From Burkholderiaceae bacterium 26 (GTDB taxonomy: Bacteria > Pseudomonadota > Gammaproteobacteria > Burkholderiales > Burkholderiaceae), in the NCBI GenBank assembly GCA_000955795.1, contig JYOB01000019.1, positions 56,189 through 104,633 on the forward strand: a stretch of DNA of 48,445 nucleotides, given 5' to 3'. The notes beneath the pieces are model-generated. The model saw only the letters and a program-made list of their open reading frames with translations. It had not been told where the DNA came from and did no database searches. This document shows positions 26,092 through 33,662 of this stretch, one piece after another (position 1 is the stretch's first letter; every line of letters starts with the position of its first letter). Both the position numbers and the translations under genes were made by a program.

Positions 26092-26343
26092 ATGTCGATG
26101 CCCGTTTCCACTCCCACACGTCTTCGTGTCATTTTTGCCTGGCTGATGTCCGGCCTGATGTCGTTGTTGATGACGGGCTGGATCGGCTGGATCAACGCCG
26201 GTATCAGCTCCGACTTTCTCGCCCGCTGGGCGCATGCCTTCGTGCTGGCCTGGCCGGCTGCCTTCACCATCGTGCTGATTGCCGCGCCGACGGTGCAGCG
26301 GTTGACGCAGCGTCTGGTGTTGCCCAGTCCCGTGCAACCCTGA
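26092..26343 (+). CDS. DUF2798 two-helix membrane protein
   Basis: 83 residues with two hydrophobic helices (FAWLMSGLMSLLMTGWIGWI and AFVLAWPAAFTIVLIAAPTV), matching DUF2798. Inner-membrane, function unknown. AAGGAG stands about 7 nt before the ATG. It is divergent from LysR. A hairpin follows at once, but its T-rich side faces the minus strand. Confidence 0.85.
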   Translation: MSMPVSTPTRLRVIFAWLMSGLMSLLMTGWIGWINAGISSDFLARWAHAFVLAWPAAFTIVLIAAPTVQRLTQRLVLPSPVQP

Positions 26344-26375
26344 AAAGAAAACAGCCCACCGGGAGGACGGTGGGC
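26341..26375 (-). terminator. Rho-independent terminator reading leftward
   Basis: On the minus strand GCCCACCG-6 nt-CGGTGGGC (8-bp perfect stem, 26354-26375) is followed by TGTTTTCTTTTCA. On the plus strand no T-run follows. It therefore ends a minus-strand transcript coming from the gene-free stretch at 26376-26750. Confidence 0.75.
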
Positions 26376-26533
26376 CGCAAGGTTGACAGCAGGAAAGACC
26401 GATTGAAACGGACGCCGGACTGACATCCCGTTGGGTCCGGCGATATGGCTGGTACAACACCCGACCCTTATCGTGGTGACGCTGATGTGCGTGGAGATCG
26501 CACTGCCCGATACCGGGTCGTGACCGGGCCATG
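26341..26533 (-). ncRNA. Candidate small RNA of about 190 nt
   Basis: The 407-bp gap 26344-26750 has no convincing ORF, yet carries a minus-strand terminator at its left end, an internal 8-bp perfect stem (CGCCGGAC 26413-26420 with GTCCGGCG 26435-26442) and a promoter-like pair to the right (TTTGCC or TTGCCG near 26561-26567, TAAAGT at 26540-26545, spacing 15-16). Together these outline a structured minus-strand transcript. It does not match 6S, tmRNA, RNase P or SRP RNA as I know them. The promoter is the weakest part. Confidence 0.4.
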
Positions 26534-26750
26534 GAGCGCACTTTAGTGGGTCGAGGCTTTCGGCAAACTTTCTTCCGGCAATGACTTGTCTCCGGACAAT
26601 CCCTAGGGTCGGGGCGCTGCACACGCGCTGCTGGCGTCGCGCCACATGGCAGCCGGGGAGGGGGCGCGGAAGCACAAGCTAAGCCAACGGTAGGAAAGCC
26701 GGCTGCCTGGCTGGCAGAATGCGCGAGCGTTGCCACCCATTCAGCCAACC

Positions 26751-27218
26751 ATGCCCGCACCTTCCGACCTCCTGATTCGTCCCATCCACCAAGACGACTT
26801 CACTGCCTGGAAACCCCTCTGGGATGGCTACAACGCGTTTTACGGCCGCGCTGGCAAAACAGCCTTGCCCGACATCGTCACGCAGACCACCTGGCAGCGT
26901 TTCTTCGATGAAGCCGAGCCGGTCTATGCCATGGTTGCCGAGCGGAGGGGAGCATTGCTGGGCATCGTGCATTTCCTATTCCACCGCAGTACCACGCAAG
27001 TGCAGATGAACTGCTATCTGCAAGACCTTTTCACCGCCGAAGCTGCACGCGGGCAGGGCGTCGGTCGTGCGCTGATCGAGGCGGTCTATGGCCGCGCCGC
27101 AGAGGCAGGCTTGCCGCGCGTCTATTGGCAGACCCACGAAACGAACACCACGGCGATGAAGCTTTACGACACCGTGGCTGAGAAATCCGGCTTCGTTGTT
27201 TATCGCAAATTTCTGTAG
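26751..27218 (+). CDS. GNAT family N-acetyltransferase
   Basis: 155 residues from ATG 26751; a TTG 21 bp upstream is possible. It starts [20 protein letters not shown] and has the acetyl-CoA loop [17 protein letters not shown], with a C-terminal [18 protein letters not shown] block. It resembles acetyltransferases acting on amines, amino acids or ribosomal proteins; the acceptor is unknown. Single gene before DUF1348, about 144 bp apart. Confidence 0.85.
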   Translation: MPAPSDLLIRPIHQDDFTAWKPLWDGYNAFYGRAGKTALPDIVTQTTWQRFFDEAEPVYAMVAERRGALLGIVHFLFHRSTTQVQMNCYLQDLFTAEAARGQGVGRALIEAVYGRAAEAGLPRVYWQTHETNTTAMKLYDTVAEKSGFVVYRKFL

Positions 27219-27361
27219 GCCTGCGGTGCGGGAATCGTGCGTTCACGAAAGACCCCGTGCATTCCTGGTATCGGCGTGGCAGTCGGTCGGGCAGAGTGGG
27301 GGCGTGCTGCTGCGTTGTCAGCGCGGCAGCCTCCACTATTGCCACTGCAAAGGAGTTGCCG

Positions 27362-27838
27362 ATGTCTGCCAATGAAACCCGCCCGCCTGTTCCACCGTTC
27401 ACTCTCGAATCTGCCACCGAAAAGGTGCGTCTGGCCGAAGACGGCTGGAACAGCCGCAACCCGGAGCGCGTCGCACTTGCGTACACGCCGGATAGCCAGT
27501 GGCGCAACCGCGCCGAGTTCGTCAATGGGCGCGAACAGATCGTCGAATTCCTCACGCGCAAGTGGCGCAAGGAACTCGACTATCGGCTGATCAAGGAACT
27601 GTGGGCATTTGGCGGCAACCGCATCGCCGTGCGCTTTGCGTATGAGTGGCACGATGATTCCGGCAACTGGTTCCGCTCATACGGCAACGAGAATTGGGAA
27701 TTCGACGCACACGGCGTGATGCAGCGCCGTTATGCCTGCATCAATGACCTGCCGATCAAGGCGGATGAACGCAAGTTCTTCTGGCCGCTTGGGCGTCGCC
27801 CGGATGATCACTCCGGGTTGTCTGCGCTGGGTTTGTGA
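27362..27838 (+). CDS. DUF1348 (NTF2-like) family protein
   Basis: 158 residues. Family landmarks are the [20 protein letters not shown] opening, [18 protein letters not shown], and the C-terminal [20 protein letters not shown] and [14 protein letters not shown] blocks. It adopts a cone-shaped NTF2-like fold with no known reaction. The start is fixed by AAAGGAG 7 nt upstream; a longer frame lacks this. It is convergent with AraC, the two separated by a shared hairpin terminator. Confidence 0.88.
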   Translation: MSANETRPPVPPFTLESATEKVRLAEDGWNSRNPERVALAYTPDSQWRNRAEFVNGREQIVEFLTRKWRKELDYRLIKELWAFGGNRIAVRFAYEWHDDSGNWFRSYGNENWEFDAHGVMQRRYACINDLPIKADERKFFWPLGRRPDDHSGLSALGL

Positions 27839-27860
27839 CGCAGTTTGATTAAAGAAAACC

Positions 27861-27878
27861 GCCCGGTTTCGGCCGGGC
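27861..27878. terminator. Bidirectional terminator between DUF1348 and AraC genes
   Basis: GCCCGG-6 nt-CCGGGC. On the minus strand it is followed by GGTTTTCTTTAA, on the plus strand by GCTTTGC. It is the stronger stop for the leftward AraC transcript and a weaker one for DUF1348. Confidence 0.7.
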
Positions 27879-27887
27879 GCTTTGCAT

Positions 27888-28289
27888 TCAGCCGTGCAGT
27901 TGATCTAGCGCGCGTCGTCGCCAGGTCGACGGGCTATCGCCCGCGAGCCGCTTGAATACCGTCGAGAAATGCGCCTGGCTCTGAAAGCCAACCTCCAGCG
28001 CGATCTCAACCACCGAGGCATCTATTCGCGTCAGCAAGACCTTGGCGCGCTCGATGCGCCGATGCAAAAGATACGCGTGCGGGCGTACGCCCGTAGCGGC
28101 GCGGAACTGAGCAGCAAAGTGCATGCGCGTAAGGCCCGTCGCCCGTGCAACGTCTTCCAGCCGCACCGGGCGGCTGAGATTCTCTTCGATATAAGTCGTG
28201 GCCAGCCGCAGGCGCCACAGCGGCAGCGGCGAGAGCGCCGCTCGAGCAGGGCGGCATTCATCAGGAGTGGTGGGAAAAACGGAAGTCAC
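27888..28289 (-). CDS. AraC family regulator, DNA-binding domain only
   Basis: 133 residues, short for the family: only about 25 residues precede the double HTH. Helices are seen in RLEDVARATGLTRMHFAAQF and VVEIALEVGFQSQAHFSTVF, followed by the conserved DSPSTWRRR end. There is no effector or dimerisation domain, as in SoxS/MarA-type regulators, whose activity is set by amount. This fits its promoter: a consensus TTGACA (minus strand, 28338-28343) overlaps the right-hand TetR-type operator, so the divergent TetR probably represses it. Confidence 0.88.
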   Translation of the reverse strand: MTSVFPTTPDECRPARAALSPLPLWRLRLATTYIEENLSRPVRLEDVARATGLTRMHFAAQFRAATGVRPHAYLLHRRIERAKVLLTRIDASVVEIALEVGFQSQAHFSTVFKRLAGDSPSTWRRRALDQLHG

Positions 28290-28298
28290 GGTTTTATG

Positions 28299-28338
28299 AG
28301 ACAGGTCTGTCTACATCATTGAGTAGACAGGTCTGTCT
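28299..28338. promoter_or_regulatory. Twin TetR-type operators
   Basis: AGACAGGTCTGTCT occurs twice, at 28299-28312 and 28325-28338, each a perfect 6-bp inverted repeat, centres 26 bp apart. They fill the 89-bp gap between the divergent AraC and TetR genes and most likely bind the TetR product. Confidence 0.75.
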
Positions 28339-28378
28339 GTCAAGGCCATACTGAAACATTGCCTTCACGTTCATCAAC

Positions 28379-28945
28379 ATGGCCAAGACTGCCGAAACCC
28401 TCTCCGCCCGCGATCGCATCATGGAAACCGCCGAGCGGCTGTTCTTGCAGGAAGGTTTTCGTGCCACCGGCATCGACCGAATCATCGCCGAGTCTGGTGT
28501 GGCGAAGATGTCGCTGTACCGGCATTTCCCGTCAAAGAGCGATTTGATCGCGGCCTTCCTGGATGCACGGCACGAACGGTGGATGGCGTGGTTTCGTGAG
28601 GCGACGGAAGCGCGCCTTGCCAGGCGTGCTGACCTCGACGTGCTGGCGGACGTGTTGGCCACCTGGTTCGACACCGAAACGTATCGAGGTTGCGCGTTCA
28701 TCAACCTCGTTGCCGAATCCGGTACGGAAACCGGTGATGCGCAGTTGGTGGAAAAGGCCGTTTTGCATAAGGCCGAGCTGGCGACTTATCTGGCGGAGTT
28801 GGCGAAGCGTCTTGGCTATCCGCGCCCGAAGGCCATCGCCGAAGAAGCGCTGCTGTGCGTGGAGGGGATGATCGTGCGCTACCAGATGACCGGGGGGCGC
28901 TCGGTTGTCGATGCAGGCCGACGTCTGTTAGCGCGCCTGCGCTGA
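28379..28945 (+). CDS. TetR family transcriptional regulator
   Basis: 188 residues. The HTH is at about residues 10-55 (RIMETAERLFLQEGFRATGI, then IIAESGVAKMSLYRHFPSKS), followed by a helical ligand-binding domain containing YRGCAFINLVAESG, typical of the AcrR/YcdC-like group with a TetR C-terminal domain of the 'TetR_C_16/YfiR' kind. It is divergent from AraC, with two matching palindromes between them, so it probably represses itself and AraC. It is closed by a strong terminator. Ligand unknown. Confidence 0.92.
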   Translation: MAKTAETLSARDRIMETAERLFLQEGFRATGIDRIIAESGVAKMSLYRHFPSKSDLIAAFLDARHERWMAWFREATEARLARRADLDVLADVLATWFDTETYRGCAFINLVAESGTETGDAQLVEKAVLHKAELATYLAELAKRLGYPRPKAIAEEALLCVEGMIVRYQMTGGRSVVDAGRRLLARLR

Positions 28946-28977
28946 AGGGCGCCCCAGGCTTTTGGTTGGCTGTCTGA

Positions 28978-29005
28978 CCAGCGTGTGACGCTGGCTTTCC
29001 TTTTT
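28978..29005 (+). terminator. Rho-independent terminator after the TetR gene
   Basis: CCAGCGT-GTG-ACGCTGG, a perfect 7-bp stem with a 3-nt loop, followed by CTTTCCTTTTT. It separates the TetR gene from the aromatic operon that starts about 120 bp later. Confidence 0.88.
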
Positions 29006-29082
29006 AAAATCATAGGGTAATCCCGCATCTGCGATTTCGAAGACGCGGTCTATAGTTGCACCTGTGTTCCAGATATTAACAG

Positions 29083-29111
29083 ACGTTTCATAGGTAAAAC
29101 AAGCGAAACGT
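29083..29111. promoter_or_regulatory. Candidate operator of the aromatic operon
   Basis: ACGTTTC and GAAACGT are perfect 7-bp inverted arms 15 bp apart. Inside, GTTTCATAGGTAAAAC (29085-29100) agrees with GTTTCGCATACGAAAC before the porin gene (40588) in both GTTTC and RAAAC half-sites. It lies just before the first gene of the operon, probably bound by the IclR regulator at 32835. Confidence 0.5.
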
Positions 29112-29127
29112 GATGGAGTCGACAGAA

Positions 29128-29433
29128 ATGCAACCGCAATACAACCCAGACCTCGCTCCGTGGGAGCCGATTTCTCCGAACAACGTCGCTGGCAAGGGCC
29201 GTGTCGAGCGCCCGGGTCACGTCGCCAATCTGGTGTGGCAGACGCGCGCGACCGAGCCGACTGCCTATGAAAACCAGTTGGCCGATTCGCTGGAAGCGGC
29301 ATTCCTGGGTGGCGCACAAACGCCGGCCGACATCGTGGCCGTACTGAACGAGCGCGGCCCGCGCAATGTCGCCGGCGGTGAGACCTGGACGGAAGACACG
29401 TTCCTGGCCGAGATGCGCCGCCTGGGCGCCTGA
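29128..29433 (+). CDS. Small recombinase-like helix-turn-helix protein
   Basis: 101 residues from the ATG with GGAG 9 nt upstream; ATG at 29113 would add five. The C-terminal half (TPADIVAVLNERGPRNVAGG then ETWTEDTFLAEMRRLGA) mirrors the segment of large serine recombinases in which a helix-turn-helix recognises DNA ('IAxxLNxxGxxxxxGxxWxxxTV'). No serine recombinase catalytic domain is present, so it is not an integrase. It is first gene of the Rieske operon, 79 bp before the oxygenase. A regulatory or oxygenase-accessory role is inferred from place alone. Confidence 0.75.
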   Translation: MQPQYNPDLAPWEPISPNNVAGKGRVERPGHVANLVWQTRATEPTAYENQLADSLEAAFLGGAQTPADIVAVLNERGPRNVAGGETWTEDTFLAEMRRLGA

Positions 29434-29512
29434 GCCGGGCTGGCTCCAACACGATTCGACGCCGCATCGCCCGCAGAGGCGCCCGGCTCAACCCCATCAG
29501 AAGAGGCAAGCA

Positions 29513-30580
29513 ATGGAAGGCAACAAGGAAGCGCAGAAGGAAGCGCGCATCAACACCGGTCTGCGCAACTACTGGTATCCGGTGGCGGCGTCGTGGAATG
29601 TGAAGAACGCGCCGGTCGGCATTACGCGCCTGAGTCAGAACATCGTGCTGTGGCGCGATACCGCTGGCCAGGTGCATGCGCTGGAAGATCGCTGCCCGCA
29701 CCGCGGGGCGCGCCTGTCGATGGGCTGGAACCTGGGTGACCACGTGGCTTGCTGGTACCACGGCGTTGAAGTGAACGGCCAAGGTACGGTGACGAGCGTG
29801 CCCGCCGTTGATGCGTGCCCCATGGAAGGCAAGACCTGCGTGCGCAGCTACCCGGTGCAGGAACGTGCCGGCGCCATCTTCCTGTGGTTTGGCGACAAGG
29901 CTCCGTCCGATTTCGACGACGCTGTCGGCACGCTGCGCTTGCCTGAAGAGCTGACCAGCGACGAGCACAGCCACTTCCTCTGCTTCGCGCATTGGAACGT
30001 CAACTACCGCTATGCCATCGACAACGTCATGGACCCGATGCACGGTGCATACCTGCACGCCGTGTCGCACTCGATGGCAAGCGGTGAGAAGAAGGCCGTG
30101 ATGGAAGTGGTGGAAACCGATCACGGGATCATGTTCCAGAAGACCGGCCAGCGCGGCGTGAATTTCGATTGGACCGAGTTTGGCGAGACCGGCACGATGT
30201 GGCTGCGCCTGTCGATTCCGTATCAACCGAAGGTTGGCCCTGGAGGCCCGTTCACCATCATCGGCATCGTGACGCCGGTGGATGAAGAACACTGCATCGT
30301 CTACTTCTGGCGCACGCGCCACGTGCAGGGCTGGCAGCGCGACGTGTGGTGCTTCCTGTATCGCAACCGCCTGGAAGGCCTGCACTGGGATGTGCTGGAG
30401 CAGGATCGCGTGGTTCTCGAATCGATGGCCCCCGAGGCGCGCGATCACGAGACGCTATACCAGCACGACATTGGCATCACGCGTATCCGCCGCGTGCTGG
30501 CACGCCGCGCTGCCGCCGAATTGGCCGATGCGCCGGTCGCCATGCTCAAGCCCGTTCCCACGGAAGCCCAACATGCCTGA
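29513..30580 (+). CDS. Rieske non-heme iron oxygenase, large subunit
   Basis: 355 residues. The Rieske [2Fe-2S] ligands are Cys61 and His63 (CPHRGA) and Cys80 and His83 (CWYHG). The mononuclear iron site is NVMDPMHGAYLH with His177 and His182. Length and layout match single-subunit VanA/dicamba/phthalate-type oxygenases that hydroxylate or O-demethylate aromatic acids. Electrons would come from the reductase encoded at 39563. AAGAGG precedes the ATG. It overlaps the following SDR by 8 bp. Substrate unknown. Confidence 0.94.
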   Translation: MEGNKEAQKEARINTGLRNYWYPVAASWNVKNAPVGITRLSQNIVLWRDTAGQVHALEDRCPHRGARLSMGWNLGDHVACWYHGVEVNGQGTVTSVPAVDACPMEGKTCVRSYPVQERAGAIFLWFGDKAPSDFDDAVGTLRLPEELTSDEHSHFLCFAHWNVNYRYAIDNVMDPMHGAYLHAVSHSMASGEKKAVMEVVETDHGIMFQKTGQRGVNFDWTEFGETGTMWLRLSIPYQPKVGPGGPFTIIGIVTPVDEEHCIVYFWRTRHVQGWQRDVWCFLYRNRLEGLHWDVLEQDRVVLESMAPEARDHETLYQHDIGITRIRRVLARRAAAELADAPVAMLKPVPTEAQHA

Positions 30581-31346
30581 GCGCCATCCAACTGCCGGGC
30601 TGCTGGCTGGCCGCAAGGTGCTCGTGACGGGCGCTGCGCGCGGACTGGGTCTGGCGTTTGCCAAGGCGATTGCCGAAGCCGGTGGCGCGGTTGCCCTGGC
30701 CGACATTCTTGGCGAGCGCGTGCAGGAAGAGGCTGCGGCACTGCGCGCGGCGGGCTTCGACGCACATGGCTTTGTGCTTGATCTTGGCGATCCGGCTTCC
30801 ATTCAGGCGTGCGCTGCGGCAGCTGTGCAGGCTCTGGGCGGGCTCGATGGTCTCGTCAACAACGCGGCCATCACCAACTCGGGCGGGCGCGACGCATCGT
30901 CGATCGACGTTGACACCTGGGATCGCGTGATGAACGTCAACGTGCGCGGCACGTGGCTGATGACGACAGCCTGCCTGCCTGCACTCAAGGCATCGGGCCG
31001 CGGCGCGATCGTCAACTTGTCGTCGGACACCCCGCTGTGGGGCGCGCCGAACCTGCTGGCTTACGTGGCCAGCAAGAGCGCCGTCATTGGCATGACCAAG
31101 TCCCTGGCGCGCGAATGCGGCGCAGACGGCATCACCGTCAACGCCATCGCGCCAGGCCTGACGCTGGTAGAAGCCACCGAATACGTGCCGGCGCACCGCC
31201 ATGCGCTGTACCGCGACCAGCGCGCCATCTCGCGCGATCAGCTGCCCGACGACGTGTGCGGTGCCGTGCTGTTCGCGCTGTCCGATCTTTCCCGATTCGT
31301 GACGGGCCAGACGCTGGCCGTCAACGGCGGTTTTGTCATGCAGTAA
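30573..31346 (+). CDS. Short-chain dehydrogenase/reductase
   Basis: 257 residues, classical SDR. TGAARGLG near residue 20, NNAA, catalytic Ser in VNLSSDT, the Tyr/Lys pair in AYVASKSA and AVNGGFVMQ at the end. It overlaps the Rieske gene by 8 bp, so it is translationally coupled to it. It could dehydrogenate a cis-dihydrodiol or a side-chain alcohol made by the oxygenase; a 3-oxoacyl reductase-like activity cannot be excluded. A long upstream in-frame opening lies inside the Rieske gene and is rejected. Confidence 0.92.
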   Translation: MPERHPTAGLLAGRKVLVTGAARGLGLAFAKAIAEAGGAVALADILGERVQEEAAALRAAGFDAHGFVLDLGDPASIQACAAAAVQALGGLDGLVNNAAITNSGGRDASSIDVDTWDRVMNVNVRGTWLMTTACLPALKASGRGAIVNLSSDTPLWGAPNLLAYVASKSAVIGMTKSLARECGADGITVNAIAPGLTLVEATEYVPAHRHALYRDQRAISRDQLPDDVCGAVLFALSDLSRFVTGQTLAVNGGFVMQ

Positions 31347-31378
31347 TGCATCCACACTCCATTCAGAAGAGGTATTCG

Positions 31379-31915
31379 ATGAGCGATCTCTCCGAACAAC
31401 AGCAAGTGCAACGCACGTGGGACCGCCCGGAAGGCGCGTCGTTTGAAGACTGGATGAACAGCCGCGTGGCGCGTTTCGCCACCCGCCGCTACGACTGGGA
31501 TGCCCTCAAGTTTCAGGCCGACTACGACCCGAAATACCGCCGCGCGCAAATGCGCTACCTCGGCACGGGTGGCACGGGCGTGGCGGCCGACACCAATACC
31601 GTGCCGGCAGAGCACTTCACGTTTTCGACCATGGTCATTCCGGCCGGTCACGAAGGCCCGGCGCACCTCCACACCGATGTGGAAGAGGTGTTCTTCGTCA
31701 TTCGCGGCAAGCTCAAGCTTGTGCTGGAGAAGGACGGCGAACGCTACGAGACCATCCTCACCGATCGCGACCTCGTTTCGGTGCCGCCCGGCGTGTACCG
31801 CGAAGAAATCAATATCGGCGATGAAGATGCGCTGATGTGCGTGATGCTGGGTGCCAAGAAACCGATTACGCCGACGTACCCGCCCGAGCATCCGCTCGCC
31901 AAGATCAAGCGTTGA
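31379..31915 (+). CDS. Cupin domain protein
   Basis: 178 residues with a single cupin barrel in the C-terminal two thirds. Motif 1 is GHEGPAHLHTDVEEVFFVIRG, whose two His and Glu can bind a metal (HLH...E); motif 2 is around RDLVSVPPGVYRE, where the usual second His is missing. The N-terminal 60 residues are charged (FEDWMNSRVARFATRRYDWD). Could be a small dioxygenase, isomerase or ring-product decarboxylase. AAGAGG precedes the ATG. Lies between SDR and hydrolase genes in the operon. Confidence 0.85.
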   Translation: MSDLSEQQQVQRTWDRPEGASFEDWMNSRVARFATRRYDWDALKFQADYDPKYRRAQMRYLGTGGTGVAADTNTVPAEHFTFSTMVIPAGHEGPAHLHTDVEEVFFVIRGKLKLVLEKDGERYETILTDRDLVSVPPGVYREEINIGDEDALMCVMLGAKKPITPTYPPEHPLAKIKR

Positions 31916-31919
31916 TGCC

Positions 31920-32822
31920 ATGAGCGTGCAGGCTGTCATGTCCTCCCATCCGTTCCGTGTTGCCGACGCACTGGCCGCGCTCGGCGGGGTGTTTGCCGAA
32001 CACACCGTCGCGATCAATGTGCGCGGCGATTGCATCGGCTATCGGCAATGGGGCGAGAGCGGGCCGGTGGTGGTGCTGTTGCACGGCATCAGCTCCAGCG
32101 CCGCGTCATGGCTGCCTTGTGCCCAGGTTCTTTCGCAAACCATGCGCGTGCTGGCATGGGATGCGCCGGGCTACGGCAATTCCACGCCGCTTGAACAGGC
32201 CACGCCGCGCGCCGCCGAGTATGCGGTGCAGTTGCGGGCATGGCTGGCTGCGCTGCATGCGACACCCGATGTGATCGTGGGTCATTCGTTGGGTGCGTTG
32301 ATGGCATCAGCGTATGTGGCCGACGCGCCAACGACGATGCAGCCGAAGCACCTGCTGCTGCTGAACCCCGCGCAGGGCTACGGCCAGCCGGGGCAGGAAG
32401 GCAAGTCGCTGGCCGTGCAAGCGCAGCGTCTTGCAACGCTGGACCAGCTCGGCATCGACGGCATGGCGGAGTCGCGCCACGCGCACCTGCTGCGCCCGAA
32501 TGCCACCGACGAAGAGCGCGCCTGGGTGCGCTGGAACATGAAGCGCCTCAACGATGGCGGTTACCGCCAGGCCGTGGCGATGCTCAGCGGCGACGACATC
32601 GGCGCCTATCTGAGCAAGCGCCCCGCATCGACGCCGGCACAAGTCGCTTGCGGCGATGTGGATGGCATCACGCCGCCGCAGGGCTGCGAAGCGCTGGCCA
32701 AGACGTTTGGTCTGCCGTTCGCACTTGTGTCGTCTGCGGGACATGCCTCCTATATCGATGCGCCTGACGCTGTCGCAGGCTTGGTCGAACAAGCCGTTTT
32801 CTCCCAATCTCAAAACGCCTAA
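31920..32822 (+). CDS. Alpha/beta hydrolase, meta-cleavage hydrolase-like
   Basis: 300 residues. HGISSSAASW is the oxyanion loop, WDAPGYGNS follows, GHSLGALMA is the nucleophile elbow with Ser, and the catalytic His is in SSAGHASYID near the C-terminus; Asp lies in CGDVDGITPP. This set is typical of C-C bond hydrolases acting on meta-ring-fission products and of esterases. With an extradiol-type dioxygenase in the same operon, C-C hydrolysis is the better guess. It starts 4 bp after the cupin stop. Confidence 0.9.
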   Translation: MSVQAVMSSHPFRVADALAALGGVFAEHTVAINVRGDCIGYRQWGESGPVVVLLHGISSSAASWLPCAQVLSQTMRVLAWDAPGYGNSTPLEQATPRAAEYAVQLRAWLAALHATPDVIVGHSLGALMASAYVADAPTTMQPKHLLLLNPAQGYGQPGQEGKSLAVQAQRLATLDQLGIDGMAESRHAHLLRPNATDEERAWVRWNMKRLNDGGYRQAVAMLSGDDIGAYLSKRPASTPAQVACGDVDGITPPQGCEALAKTFGLPFALVSSAGHASYIDAPDAVAGLVEQAVFSQSQNA

Positions 32823-32834
32823 GCGCCAAGACGT

Positions 32835-33662
32835 ATGAGCAACGACCTCATTCCAGAAGACGTGCAGGAGAAGTACATCGTGCCGGGCCTCGAACGCGGC
32901 CTGCGCCTCCTGTGCGAATTCAGCCACAAAGACCGCGTATTGTCGGCGCCGGAGCTGGCACGCCGGCTGAAGGTGCCGCGTTCGACGGTATTCCGCCTGC
33001 TGACGACGCTCGAAGTGATGGGCTTCATCGAGCGCGTGGACGGCGGTCGCGATTTCCGTCTCGGCATGGCGGTGCTGCGCCTGGGCTTTGAGTATCTCGC
33101 CTCGCTGGAATTGACCGAGTTGGGCCGTCCGCTGCTCGATCGCCTGCGTGACGACATTCATTACCCATGCAACCTCGTCGTGCGAGATGGCCGCTCGATC
33201 GTCTACGTGGCGAAGTCGGTCGCTCCCACGCCGTTCACCAGCTCGGTGAATGTGGGCACGCGCCTGCCGGCACATGCCACGGTGCTGGGTCGTGTGCTGC
33301 TGGCAGACCTGTCGCTGGCGGAGTTGCGCCAGCTTTATCCGGAGCCCCAGCTGGAGGTGTTCTCCGCCAACACGCCGCGCACGGTGGAAGAGCTGTTCGA
33401 GATGGTCCAGCGCGACCGCGAACACGGCTACGTGCTGCAGGAAGGCTTCTTCGAAGCGAACATCTCGACGATTGCTGCGCCGGTGCTGGACCGCGCAGGC
33501 AAGGTGGTGGCGGCGCTCGGCACGACCATTCCGTCGCCGCGCATTGAGCCCGCACAACTCGATCTGATGATCGACAAGGTGCGCGCCGCTGCTGGCGAGC
33601 TGTCTTACCTGCTGGACTACCGCCCCGTCAGCGGCAAGGTCGTCAACCTGTTCCGGGAATGA
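32835..33662 (+). CDS. IclR family transcriptional regulator
   Basis: 275 residues. Winged HTH near residues 20-75 (LARRLKVPRSTVFRLLTTLE), then the effector domain (TRLPAHATVLGRVLLADL and GYVLQEGFFEANISTIAAPV). It resembles the PcaR/PobR-type IclR regulators of aromatic pathways. Unusually, it lies in the middle of the operon it presumably controls, sharing an ATGA overlap with the next SDR. Its likely sites are the GTTTC-N6-RAAAC palindromes before the first gene and before the porin gene. Confidence 0.92.
   Translation: MSNDLIPEDVQEKYIVPGLERGLRLLCEFSHKDRVLSAPELARRLKVPRSTVFRLLTTLEVMGFIERVDGGRDFRLGMAVLRLGFEYLASLELTELGRPLLDRLRDDIHYPCNLVVRDGRSIVYVAKSVAPTPFTSSVNVGTRLPAHATVLGRVLLADLSLAELRQLYPEPQLEVFSANTPRTVEELFEMVQRDREHGYVLQEGFFEANISTIAAPVLDRAGKVVAALGTTIPSPRIEPAQLDLMIDKVRAAAGELSYLLDYRPVSGKVVNLFRE

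Noticed and set aside
26341-26567. 6S RNA
   Set aside because: The two ends do not pair to form the long closing stem of 6S RNA and the central open region is not evident.
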